In this document: one piece after another, positions 49,467 through 57,938 of the stretch
Position numbering within the stretch: the stretch's first letter is position 1
How the letters are laid out: every line of letters starts with the position of its first letter
Source of the DNA: a virus
Direction: 5' to 3' (one strand)
DNA: 58,196 nt
IMG/VR virus record: IMGVR_UViG_3300032087_000460
Span: 1 to 58,196 of that record
The notes under the pieces: generated by a model
The model's input: only the letters and a program-made list of their open reading frames with translations
The model's database searches: none
What the model was told of the DNA's origin: nothing
Program-made: the position numbers and the translations under genes

Positions 49467-49964
49467 TCATACCACCGTTAGATTGCCATTGACAGTAAGC
49501 GTTACGCCTGTGTCTATGGTAAGAGGTCCAGCGCACGATGCGTTCTCGTCAGATGCAATCGTTGTGTCTGTCGATAATGTTTGATCATTAATACGAAAGA
49601 TTGCAGTTTCTACTTTAGTTGTAGTAGTTAAAAACTTAGGTGCAATAACCTCACCACCAAACTCACCACCATTAAGTCTGCTTACTGTGTCAGCTATACT
49701 AGCTATGTCATACGAAATAATTTCAACTAAGTCTGACGCAGCAGCACCTGACGTCAATACTATAGACGTATTTGTTGTTGCTGTATAGTCAGTTACAGGA
49801 ATAAGTAATACACCATTTAGATATACATCTACATATGCAGCATCTTCGTATCGTAATGTTCTACTGTTATCGTCAGCGCCACTAAACGTAGTCTGACTAG
49901 CAGTAGCCGTATAGATGTAACGGTTACGTACGCCTGTGCTTGGTTGTCTACCTAAGTACGCCAT
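49467..49964 (-). CDS. Tail fibre attachment protein
   Basis: A 165-residue protein starting MAYLGRQPSTGVRNRYIYTA, then VYLNGVLLIPVTDYTATTN. This opening, followed by the NGVLL...DY pattern, is characteristic of phage fibre base domains. The C-terminal strands (GVTLTVNGNLTVV) look like a truncated fibre shaft. The gene at 52109 starts in a related way (MAYLGTAPAEAYSP). Confidence 0.65.
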   Translation of the reverse strand: MAYLGRQPSTGVRNRYIYTATASQTTFSGADDNSRTLRYEDAAYVDVYLNGVLLIPVTDYTATTNTSIVLTSGAAASDLVEIISYDIASIADTVSRLNGGEFGGEVIAPKFLTTTTKVETAIFRINDQTLSTDTTIASDENASCAGPLTIDTGVTLTVNGNLTVV

Positions 49965-49967
49965 GTG

Positions 49968-50189
49968 TTAGCCTTCATTAGCAGCAATCGCCGCATTAAC
50001 AGCGGTCATGTCTTCGTCGGTCCAGAAGTCTTTAGCGACCATGATCTGTAGGTGACGCACATTACGATCCACGCAATCCGCCCAATCAGCATCGTCCATA
50101 TCTTCTGGTTGACCAGCGTTTAGCAAGTCTACGCTATCGCCCATAGCTTTATAGTGTTGAGCGATTTGTTCTGCGGTGATTTCGTCCAT
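49968..50189 (-). CDS. Small acidic protein of the fibre cluster
   Basis: A 73-residue acidic helical protein (MDEITAEQIAQHYKAMGDSV). It shares one base with the S74-type fibre gene and probably serves as a small chaperone or connector for it. Not recognised by family. Confidence 0.5.
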   Translation of the reverse strand: MDEITAEQIAQHYKAMGDSVDLLNAGQPEDMDDADWADCVDRNVRHLQIMVAKDFWTDEDMTAVNAAIAANEG

Positions 50190-51814
50190 TATGCGTTCTC
50201 CAGTGCGGTGATACGAGCAAGCATGTCAGCGTTTGCGGTTTCTAAGGTTTCAATCTTTGTGATTGCTTCTTGCAATGCTGCGGTTAGCAGTGGCACTAAT
50301 TTACTTTGGTCAATGCCCTGATAGACAGGGTTGCCTTCATCATCGACCTCGTTATGTGTACCTGTTATCGCTTCTGGCACGATTGATTGGACTTCGTGCG
50401 CCAAGAAACCATCAACAGTCGTGTCTGCGTCTGCAATGAAGTTAAAACGCTTAGGCTCTAGTTGTTTGAGGCGTGTTGTTGCGCCTGTAAGCTCAACTAC
50501 GTTTTCTTTAAGTCGGTAATCGGAAGACGTATTGTAAGCTGTAGCAGAACCTGTTGTGCTGATAGAGCCAACAATACTTCCATTCTTGCCAAAAGACATT
50601 GTGTTTATGGTAGCCGTATCGTCTCGGCAAATATTAATATAGCCCCTACCAATTTCTGTATAGTTAGCATCTACAACTACACCCGCACCTTGAGGCGTTG
50701 CACCTTGAGTAACCCAGTTCCCTGAACTATTTATATATAATCTCGGGTTACCATCACCATCTGATAGCACGATACAGTTGCTTGCGGTGCGGATGTCTAG
50801 GCCGCCTTGGTTACCGTTGTACAAACCAACGATGGTATTCTTAGACCCAGTACTGACATGGTATCCAGCACCATAGCCTAAGAACGTATTATATCCGCCA
50901 GTAGCACTGTATCCAGCTACTGTACCAACGGCGGTATTAAAACTTGATGTGGTATTTGAGTATAAAGAGTGATGTCCGTTGGCCACATTATACTGGCCTG
51001 TAGTCGTGTTGTAGGATGACTGATAGCCAGTTGAGGTATTGTAACTTGCTGAGGTGTTGTATCTTAATGCGCCAGTACCCAATCCTACATTATAGTAGCC
51101 TGTACTGTTGTCATAGAGGGCGCTAACACCAACACCCACATTAGAACTTCCAGAAGTACTAGAACGTAAAGCATTAACACCAACGCCAACATTTTGAGTA
51201 CCAGTGCTGTTACCGCGCAATGCAAAGCCACCAACGGCAGTATTGCTAGTGCTAGTCGTCGCATCGTGCATGGCTTCATAGCCAATAGCTACGTTGTAAG
51301 TATTAGCAACTGTAGTTCCGTAATTGAATGACTGTAGAGCGTCTGCGCCAATGGCGACGTTTCTAGATCCGCCTTGGTTTGCATATAGAGCATTTTGCCC
51401 AACGGCCACGTTTGCCGAGCCGACAGTACCAGCGCGACCAGATGCGTAACCATAGTATGAGTTACCAGCGCCTGTAGTGACATTGTAACCCGCTTGATAC
51501 CCAGAAGCAGTATTGTTATTTGCGGTGGTACTGAACGCCAAACTGCTCATCCCCAAGGCCACATTGTACTCACCAGAAGTCGTCGTTGTTAAAGCCCCCT
51601 GACCAACGGCCACGTTGTTTGAAGCGGTTGTCGCGTCGTTCATTGCGTTCTTACCAATGGCCGTATTTGACGACCCAGAACTAATACTTTCAAGCACAGT
51701 GTCGCCAAGCCCGGTATTGTTTGTACCGAGAGGATAGTTCCCATCAAGCTTGATTGTGCCGCCGTCTACTGAGAGGGTAGCTGTACTATCCGCAATGTCC
51801 CGCGCTCTTGACAT
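50189..51814 (-). CDS. Tail spike/fibre with S74 self-cleaving chaperone domain
   Basis: A 541-residue fibre. Residues about 30-340 hold many repeats of the N(T/V)A(I/V)G...L form, such as NTAIGKNAMND and NVAVGQGAL, typical of YadA-like head repeats that form a left-handed beta roll. The C-terminal 110 residues begin with SSDYRLKENVVEL, carrying the Ser and Lys of the Peptidase_S74 intramolecular chaperone, and end in a coiled coil (EAITKIETLETANADM). The chaperone trimerises the fibre and then cuts itself off. Confidence 0.88.
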   Translation of the reverse strand: MSRARDIADSTATLSVDGGTIKLDGNYPLGTNNTGLGDTVLESISSGSSNTAIGKNAMNDATTASNNVAVGQGALTTTTSGEYNVALGMSSLAFSTTANNNTASGYQAGYNVTTGAGNSYYGYASGRAGTVGSANVAVGQNALYANQGGSRNVAIGADALQSFNYGTTVANTYNVAIGYEAMHDATTSTSNTAVGGFALRGNSTGTQNVGVGVNALRSSTSGSSNVGVGVSALYDNSTGYYNVGLGTGALRYNTSASYNTSTGYQSSYNTTTGQYNVANGHHSLYSNTTSSFNTAVGTVAGYSATGGYNTFLGYGAGYHVSTGSKNTIVGLYNGNQGGLDIRTASNCIVLSDGDGNPRLYINSSGNWVTQGATPQGAGVVVDANYTEIGRGYINICRDDTATINTMSFGKNGSIVGSISTTGSATAYNTSSDYRLKENVVELTGATTRLKQLEPKRFNFIADADTTVDGFLAHEVQSIVPEAITGTHNEVDDEGNPVYQGIDQSKLVPLLTAALQEAITKIETLETANADMLARITALENA

Positions 51815-51817
51815 GGT

Positions 51818-52093
51818 TTACTCTCCGAGTTGAGCTGCTTCAGCTTCCGCTTGACGTTCTGCTGCTGTTTTCACAATGTCGTTAGCAAAAGCATACGCTA
51901 CAATCTCTTCGCGTGTAGCAGGTACTTGCACACCGTTGTCTAAACAGTATTCAACTGTAAGATTTACAATCTCGTCGTTGGCAATACGTGCGCGGTTTGT
52001 AAGCGCGTTATCTGCCCACTCTTGTGGTGACAATGCTGCGTACTCAAGACCTTTGTATTGAGTGTCTGTTAATGTAACTGTTATGTCTGGCAC
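51818..52093 (-). CDS. Small conserved protein of the fibre cluster
   Basis: A 91-residue protein starting MPDITVTLTDTQYKGLEYAA with SPQEWADNALTNRARIA. I recall close relatives next to fibres in many marine phages. The C-terminus is an Ala/Glu helix. Probably a fibre chaperone or base component; unproven. Confidence 0.6.
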   Translation of the reverse strand: MPDITVTLTDTQYKGLEYAALSPQEWADNALTNRARIANDEIVNLTVEYCLDNGVQVPATREEIVAYAFANDIVKTAAERQAEAEAAQLGE

Positions 52094-52108
52094 GTTTGTT
52101 CTCCTAAA

Positions 52109-53080
52109 TCAGCAAAGTAGATAACCTGAGAAGTTGTTGTGATAGTCAGGGTTTCCGCGAATACCTCTGCGAGTAGTGTCAACATTTACGGAAACAGTAT
52201 CGTTTGCAGAAAGGTCATAGATAATCGTATTTGATATTCGACCTTCAGGTTCTCCGTCGTTCGTATATGCACTGCCATATTGGTCAAATGCACCATTTTT
52301 ATAAATACGAATCCACGGCCCTGAAGTAGTTCCGGTATCGGAAGTAGCGTTGACACTAAAAACATATTTACCTGCTACTGGAGCGGTAAATACACCAGTT
52401 GATGAGTTGTAATGCCCACCTATGTTAACGTGAACGTAGTTCCATACAATTGTGCCTGTAGTTGATGTTGAAGCGTTACGAAGTTGCGCGAAAAACGCTG
52501 GTTGAGATGGTTTTAAAACAGGACCATTATTGAAAGTATAAGAGCTTGCATAGAAGGGTAGACTAGCGTAGCCGGGAGAACCACTACGATTAAAGCTTTG
52601 TATCCAGCTCCCACTTATTTCTATGTTCTCACTGTCACTGGCTCTGACAACAAACTTGGTCTGTGGGTTTGTAGAATTAATACCTACATTCTCACTAGAA
52701 TTAATCGTGATGGCAGTAGCGTCTGCGTTATCGTCTATGCCCTGCGAAGTAAACGCGCCCTGTACTGTCAGGTCTGTAGTATACGTAGTAGCTATATTAA
52801 TTTCATCTGGTGGCACAATACTCTGTACAGGCAAGCCTAAGTGTACCACATAAACATTAGCTGTACCAACTGGCGGTGCTGATGTAAACGTAATTGTTGT
52901 ACCACTACAAGTATACGCTACTGCCGGATCTTGAACAACATTTTCTACTACAACCCGCACGTCATTAGTTTTAGACGGCTGTGACATAGTAAAGGCAACA
53001 GTAGAGCCATCACCATTAAAGCTGTCTTTTACTGCTGTAGGGCTATACGCTTCAGCGGGTGCAGTGCCTAAATAGGCCAT
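52109..53080 (-). CDS. Tail fibre with C1q-like tip
   Basis: A 323-residue protein with a fibre base opening (MAYLGTAPAEAYSPTAVKDS, then FNGDGSTVAFTM), a short shaft and a C-terminal C1q-like domain (FTAPVAGKYVFSVNATSDTG). ENVGINSTNPQTKFVV is a common fibre linker. Likely an alternative receptor-binding fibre in this multi-fibre cluster. Confidence 0.75.
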   Translation of the reverse strand: MAYLGTAPAEAYSPTAVKDSFNGDGSTVAFTMSQPSKTNDVRVVVENVVQDPAVAYTCSGTTITFTSAPPVGTANVYVVHLGLPVQSIVPPDEINIATTYTTDLTVQGAFTSQGIDDNADATAITINSSENVGINSTNPQTKFVVRASDSENIEISGSWIQSFNRSGSPGYASLPFYASSYTFNNGPVLKPSQPAFFAQLRNASTSTTGTIVWNYVHVNIGGHYNSSTGVFTAPVAGKYVFSVNATSDTGTTSGPWIRIYKNGAFDQYGSAYTNDGEPEGRISNTIIYDLSANDTVSVNVDTTRRGIRGNPDYHNNFSGYLLC

Positions 53081-53424
53081 TATGTAATCTCCAGTATAGA
53101 CATAACAGCGTCTGCTGATGTTGCTGTGTCCGAAGTGACATAAATTCTATCACCAGTTTCAAGAACTACTTTTTGATCTCCACCTACAATTACTAAAGAA
53201 CCTCCAGCAGGAACAGGGGCTTGTTTTATTAAATAATAAGGATTAGCATAACTATCAGAAGATATTTTAATTGCAGCATCTATAAGAATTTGAGAAGACG
53301 ATATATTTGACACAACTAAACCTATTACTGTAGTTTGAGTAGAACTACCTACCGTATAACTACCAATAGAAGTTTCTGATGTTCCTATTTCACGCGATAT
53401 GTATCTTTTAAATGTGTTTGCCAT
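53080..53424 (-). CDS. Small beta-rich virion protein
   Basis: A 114-residue protein (MANTFKRYISREIGTSETSI) with alternating strands (VIGLVVSNISSSQILIDAAI; GGSLVIVGGDQKVVLE). The form is that of a small head or tail decoration protein. It shares one base with the next gene. Role not known. Confidence 0.55.
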   Translation of the reverse strand: MANTFKRYISREIGTSETSIGSYTVGSSTQTTVIGLVVSNISSSQILIDAAIKISSDSYANPYYLIKQAPVPAGGSLVIVGGDQKVVLETGDRIYVTSDTATSADAVMSILEIT

Positions 53425-53428
53425 GTAT

Positions 53429-54757
53429 TTATCCTAACGCAATGGCTAATGCCACCGCCGTTCCCGCTTGATCTACGTCTAAACTTGCACGGGCAGTCGC
53501 ACCACTTTCTGCTACCCAGTTTGTTCCGTTACCGACTATTATATTACCGTCCGTTACTGCCAGTCCAGATATATCTGTTAGACCAGCATCAACATCTTGT
53601 TTTCCGTCTAAAGCAGTTTGAAGACCATCTACATTACTAATAACATGATTGTGGCTGTCGTCTGCTACAACAATAGCATTATACGTTCCACTTACGTCGC
53701 CACCAAATGATGTAGATGTATTAAGGTAGTAAGAGCCTTCTTGGCCGTCTAATAGATCAGCATCTAAAGTTGAACCGCTACCGTCTACAGTTAAAAGCTC
53801 AGTTAATATTTCAGACGCTGTTTGATCTGCTGTAGCGCCAGACTCAATGCCGTCTAACTTAGTACCGTCTGTCGCTATGTCGCGTCCATCAACAGTACCA
53901 CCAACCGTAATGTTGCTACTTGCATCTAGTGTGCTAACACTTAAAGGTGCAGCAGTTATTGTTAAGTCGCCAGTGCTTGATCCTGTCGCTGTAGTTGTAC
54001 CTACTATGAATGAATCTGCTGACTCATCCCAACCCATAAATGCATTGTCGCCAGTACTACCACGTTCAATAACAATACCACTGTCGTTTGCATTAGAGCT
54101 AACACCATTGTTTAATTCAAGTAAATTGTCACTAACAACAGTGTTTGTAGTATTTAGTGTTGTAGTTGTACCGTTTACAGTTAGATCACCAGACAGCGTA
54201 AGATTAACGCCTGTAGCTGTTCCTGTAAATGCTGGTGACGCAAGAGGTGCTTTAGCGTCTAACTGAGTTTGTATATTTGAGGTAACACCGTCACTATAGT
54301 TTAACTCTGCTACAGTAGACGTTAGATCTGTTGTACCGTCATTTAATGTTGCATATGTTAGTGTACCAGTACTTGTGACATTTGTAAAGGTACCAGCAAC
54401 AGCAGTCGTTCCACCGATTACTGTACCATCTATTGTACCGCCTGTAATCTCTACGTCAGAGGTTACATCTTCTGCCGCTGCAACAATAGATACATAAGCA
54501 TTACCAGCTAACGTAATAGCTGATCCACTATTAGAACTTTCAGATACTGTCCTACTTAGTGTCGTGCCACTAGCTGTATAAGTACCAGTACCAACTTCCC
54601 AATTAGTACCTTCCTCAATAAGATAACGCACCACATCACCGTTGACTATTCCCGCAGCAGCAAACGTTTGATACGTAGTTACTGCTGAACCTAAAGTAAT
54701 AGTTCCGGTACCTGTAGTGCTTGTAGTTACACGTACTCTGTTAGCTAGAACAGCCAT
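53429..54757 (-). CDS. Tail fibre related to the fibre at 40210
   Basis: A 442-residue Ser/Thr/Gly-rich protein starting MAVLANRVRVTTSTTGTGTI. Its C-terminus carries one AGLTDISGLAVTDGNIIVGN and WVAESGATARASL module, also present twice in the fibre at 40210. A 23-base stretch (53499-53521) is identical to 41372-41394. The centre has VNLTLSGDLTVNGTTTT, a common fibre shaft. Confidence 0.75.
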   Translation of the reverse strand: MAVLANRVRVTTSTTGTGTITLGSAVTTYQTFAAAGIVNGDVVRYLIEEGTNWEVGTGTYTASGTTLSRTVSESSNSGSAITLAGNAYVSIVAAAEDVTSDVEITGGTIDGTVIGGTTAVAGTFTNVTSTGTLTYATLNDGTTDLTSTVAELNYSDGVTSNIQTQLDAKAPLASPAFTGTATGVNLTLSGDLTVNGTTTTLNTTNTVVSDNLLELNNGVSSNANDSGIVIERGSTGDNAFMGWDESADSFIVGTTTATGSSTGDLTITAAPLSVSTLDASSNITVGGTVDGRDIATDGTKLDGIESGATADQTASEILTELLTVDGSGSTLDADLLDGQEGSYYLNTSTSFGGDVSGTYNAIVVADDSHNHVISNVDGLQTALDGKQDVDAGLTDISGLAVTDGNIIVGNGTNWVAESGATARASLDVDQAGTAVALAIALG

Positions 54758-54767
54758 ATATGTGTCC

Positions 54768-55205
54768 TTACGCTATGCGTATAATAGCATTAGATGCATC
54801 AGCAGCAGGAAACTGAACCGTCAAGTTACCCGCAACCGCACTAACTGTTCCCCCAAAGTCAATTACGCAAATTGCTTTGTTGCCCTGTGAAGTATTATAT
54901 ATGATACAACCGTCTGCCGATAGTGTTACCGACGAAAATACTTCATCAGTAAAATCTACGATAGCGGTAGAACCACTTAAACTAATTGTAGCACCGTCAA
55001 GTGCTTGGCCTCCAGCGCTGTAACCAGTGCCTGAAGCTTCGTCACTGTTGCCGGTTACGTCTGAATAGTTTGTGGTGCTTGCGTTATACGTGCCTGTTGG
55101 TGTAGCCTTAATCAAAGCTATATTCAGAGTATCCGTATCTAGATCGTGTACACCGCCCAGTAGCTCTTGCTTAAAGCTGTTACACATTGCTGTAGTAATT
55201 GCCAT
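54768..55205 (-). CDS. Virion structural protein of unknown role
   Basis: A 145-residue protein (MAITTAMCNSFKQELLGGVH) with DTLNIALIKATPTGTYN and GYSAGGQALDGATISL. Proteins of this kind are common between capsid and tail genes of marine phages, annotated as putative structural. A good AAGGTAGAG site precedes it. The hairpin at 55232 lies just upstream in transcription order. Confidence 0.6.
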   Translation of the reverse strand: MAITTAMCNSFKQELLGGVHDLDTDTLNIALIKATPTGTYNASTTNYSDVTGNSDEASGTGYSAGGQALDGATISLSGSTAIVDFTDEVFSSVTLSADGCIIYNTSQGNKAICVIDFGGTVSAVAGNLTVQFPAADASNAIIRIA

Positions 55206-55231
55206 ATTCTCTACCTTATAAAAATAAGAGT

Positions 55232-55260
55232 AGGAGACTGAGTATTAAACCCAGCCTCCT
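55232..55260 (-). terminator. Stem-loop below the capsid genes (terminator or attenuator)
   Basis: On the minus strand AGGAGGCTGGG and CTCAGTCTCCT can form an 11-bp stem with two G-T pairs and a 7-base loop. A TTATTTTTAT run begins about five bases later. It lies between the decoration-like gene and the next gene, so it could reduce transcription into the fibre genes after the abundantly needed capsid messages. Confidence 0.5.
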
Positions 55261-55272
55261 AACTCAAGAAGC

Positions 55273-55674
55273 TTACGCGAGTGTGTCGCGGTCTACTTCG
55301 TCGGCACCCCGACCATCAACGTCCATTACCAATGCCCATACGCGCAGTTTACCTGCGGTAGCGGTACCGGTAAGGGTATCAACAGTAAGGTCCAAAGTGT
55401 CTTCTGCACCGACGTAAGCAATGCCCGGAATGGACGGAGCTACGGCACCTACAGATTTACCTGCCATTGCATAAGCAGCAACAAACTCATCGTCATCTGC
55501 GCCTGTTCCAATGTCGAAGGTAAGAGCCGTTGCACCTGTGAGTGCTTCGGTTACTTCAACACCAGCAGCGAGAATAACAGTTTGTGCTGGAAAAGTTGCA
55601 ACAGTATTCGCGCCAGCGGCGAGATCTACTGCATTCAACTCTACGGAGATTTTTTCAATACCGTTTAACGCCAT
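55273..55674 (-). CDS. Candidate head decoration protein
   Basis: A 133-residue beta-rich, Ala/Thr/Val-rich protein (MALNGIEKISVELNAVDLAA). It lies twelve bases below the major capsid gene, the common place for a decoration or head-stabilising protein. No motif settles it. Confidence 0.58.
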   Translation of the reverse strand: MALNGIEKISVELNAVDLAAGANTVATFPAQTVILAAGVEVTEALTGATALTFDIGTGADDDEFVAAYAMAGKSVGAVAPSIPGIAYVGAEDTLDLTVDTLTGTATAGKLRVWALVMDVDGRGADEVDRDTLA

Positions 55675-55686
55675 TTTACGATCTCC

Positions 55687-56742
55687 TTATACCAAGCAAA
55701 TTTTGGCGTTCACAAGAGCTTCGGGACGAAGGATCTTGCGGCCATAGAGATGCATACCACGAACAACGTCGGCAAAGCTATCGGGATCACGATAGGTCTC
55801 TGTCTTGTTGATTTGCTCTGCGGTAGCTACGGCTGAAGAGTGGCCTGCAACAATGATGCCATAGTTAGAAGCATTGGTACCACCAGTTGTGGAAGAACCC
55901 GTGCCGATTGATGGCAAGTTGTTTGAAACAAACACTTTAAAGCCGAGAAGGTTATTGAGAACCAGACCATTCTGAAGTCCAGAACCACCGAAGTCGCTAT
56001 TGAACAGACGTGAGTCTTCGTCCTGAAGGATTTCCTTCACAACTGGATCAATAACAATCCAACGGTTATTGGAGTCAACATTCTGTTGGTCAAGCTTACG
56101 AGCCATACGGGTGATAACCTGCATAGCATAAGCGTTACCAGAACCAACAGTGGCACTGTCGTTTCCTGCGCGTGGCTTGATGCCGATTGCGCTACCGGCG
56201 GAACCGCCGAAGTCGTCAGCTTCAAGTTTCATGCTGGAAAGAAGTTCGTCAGAACCAGCAGTCGATACAGCTTTTGTACCGTTGACAGTGGTGTTTACCG
56301 TGTCTGCAATAGCATGAAGAGCTGACTGCTTGTAGCCACAAAGATAACCAAGAACTTCTTGGTCATACTGGTCAGCGAGGCGGAAAGCCGCACGATCAGA
56401 TGCAAGTGACTGGAAGTTGACATGAGAATGAGCTTCTTCAATGTCGTCAACCTTAAACGCGAAGTAGTTAGCCTTATCAACTGTGAGGCTGAAGTCTTCA
56501 TCGTCTAGATCTTGTGGGGTAATAACCGTTCCGCGCTGATAAGACCGTACTGAGATTTCTGGTTCTTTAATGATGCGGACAGTATCGCCCATGTTGGCGA
56601 TCTCGCCAAAGTAATCGGAGTTTGTAATCTCCTGACAAACAGCGGACTTACGGAACGCAAGTTGCACCTGTTTGGAATAAATAACAGGACTAAAATTACC
56701 GTTAGGTAGGTTTCCATATCCTGCTGCTGCTGCGAATGCCAT
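55687..56742 (-). CDS. Major capsid protein
   Basis: A 351-residue protein, expected to have the HK97 fold and build the icosahedral head. Features are FSPVIYSKQVQLAFRKSAVC, GDTVRIIKEPEISVRSYQRG, then DLDDEDFSLTVDKANYFAFK with VDDIEEAHSHV, and a late FKVFVSNNLPSIG. These belong to the P22-coat-like marine podovirus capsid group as I recall. It follows the scaffold gene, the usual order, after a 240-base gap that has its own promoter. Confidence 0.9.
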   Translation of the reverse strand: MAFAAAAGYGNLPNGNFSPVIYSKQVQLAFRKSAVCQEITNSDYFGEIANMGDTVRIIKEPEISVRSYQRGTVITPQDLDDEDFSLTVDKANYFAFKVDDIEEAHSHVNFQSLASDRAAFRLADQYDQEVLGYLCGYKQSALHAIADTVNTTVNGTKAVSTAGSDELLSSMKLEADDFGGSAGSAIGIKPRAGNDSATVGSGNAYAMQVITRMARKLDQQNVDSNNRWIVIDPVVKEILQDEDSRLFNSDFGGSGLQNGLVLNNLLGFKVFVSNNLPSIGTGSSTTGGTNASNYGIIVAGHSSAVATAEQINKTETYRDPDSFADVVRGMHLYGRKILRPEALVNAKICLV

Positions 56743-56953
56743 TGTAATTCTCCTTTCGACAGCAATCAGATGCTAACTTACAACTTCCTTTAGAGGCTAA
56801 TTAAAATAGGTGCGTCTTAAATACGTTTGGCCTAACGTAATCTTAACGGGCTATTCGCTTTAGGTAAGTCTATGGATAAGATTGTAGTTGCTATATATGT
56901 ATATAAATACATTAAATAGTGGGTAGGCTATTGCGGCCACATATTTTGATATA

Positions 56954-56981
56954 GTTATATACGGTTTATTTTTAATGTCAA
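56954..56981 (-). promoter_or_regulatory. Sigma70-like promoter for the capsid gene
   Basis: On the minus strand a perfect TTGACA (56981-56976) and TATAAC (56959-56954) lie 16 bases apart, the same spacing as the promoters at 7792 and 11780. The surrounding bases (AGTTGACATTAAAAA) are shared with the 7792 promoter. The transcript would have a leader of about 200 bases before the capsid ATG. Confidence 0.7.
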
Positions 56982-56986
56982 CTGTT

Positions 56987-57850
56987 TTAACGAGCAGATC
57001 CTGAAAGATCATATACAAACTTTCCTGAACGGATAGCTTCCATAATAGCTTCTTGGTTCTTCTCATACTGAACAGTAGACATCTTCTGTACGTCAGACTC
57101 GCGTATGACGCCTGAAGAATCTTCGGCTGTAGGCCGATTACGTGAGGCTTTGGTATTTACCATTTCAGCAGCGTCGTCTGAACGCTTTTTCTTTTTACCG
57201 GTAATACCTCTGTCAGCCTTATATAGGTCAATAGCTCTAGCTGCTGATTGAGCATCATTGTCATTATCATATAGAGCCTGCTGAATCCATTTAGGCTGTT
57301 CTTCGGCCCAACTATGAAAATCATCATCCTGACGTATTTCTTCAAAGTCTGGATGTAGCTGGAGCAATAATGTTTCTGCTTTCTGACGCTCTGCGTCTTC
57401 CTGCATTTTATTAATTTTAGTGACACGCTCTTCAAGTTCTGTAGATTGTTCACGCGCCTTCTTAATTGCAATAGTCTCAACGATAGCGGCAACATCTGGA
57501 TATTTCTCCATCCATTCGCCTATTTCTTCGTCGGTCTTTGGAAGTTTAATTTCCTTTTTAGTTGCAGCAGAAAGCTGCTCTTTCAATTCATTAATTTGAT
57601 TTTGAAGATCTTCTTGCTGCTTTTGTGAATGTCTACGCAGATCACCATAACGCTTCTTAAATGATTTTTCTTCTGCGCCTTCTGGTTCTGCTTCTTGTTC
57701 TACCTGTTCTGCTTCATTTACTTCGCCTTTTTGTTGGCGCATCATTTCTTCTAGCTCTTCTTCGTCCTTTTTAATACGTTCTGCATTTGAGTAAGGTCTT
57801 GATAAAAATGCTTTCTTCTCTACGTGTTCTACGTTTTCTAATTCAGCCAT
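56987..57850 (-). CDS. Scaffolding protein
   Basis: A 287-residue acidic, helical, low-complexity protein placed directly before the capsid gene, as scaffold genes are. The N-terminal half is Glu/Gln-rich (EELEEMMRQQKGEVNEAEQV), with a coiled coil near residues 75-110 (HSQKQQEDLQNQINELKEQL). The C-terminus is basic and helical (QKMSTVQYEKNQEAIMEAIR), which is where scaffolds commonly bind coat. I use ATG 57850 rather than a GTG 24 bases upstream. Confidence 0.85.
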   Translation of the reverse strand: MAELENVEHVEKKAFLSRPYSNAERIKKDEEELEEMMRQQKGEVNEAEQVEQEAEPEGAEEKSFKKRYGDLRRHSQKQQEDLQNQINELKEQLSAATKKEIKLPKTDEEIGEWMEKYPDVAAIVETIAIKKAREQSTELEERVTKINKMQEDAERQKAETLLLQLHPDFEEIRQDDDFHSWAEEQPKWIQQALYDNDNDAQSAARAIDLYKADRGITGKKKKRSDDAAEMVNTKASRNRPTAEDSSGVIRESDVQKMSTVQYEKNQEAIMEAIRSGKFVYDLSGSAR

Positions 57851-57938
57851 ATTTTCCACTTGGTCTGGGGCCACCGTAGCCTACAAAGTAGGGGGATGAG
57901 TAGCCAGTTAATCAGTCAGTTATAGTGCGACTGTACAC

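Noticed and set aside
40210-54757. Diversity-generating retroelement acting on fibre genes
   Set aside because: No reverse transcriptase gene and no template/variable repeat pair with A-specific differences was seen.
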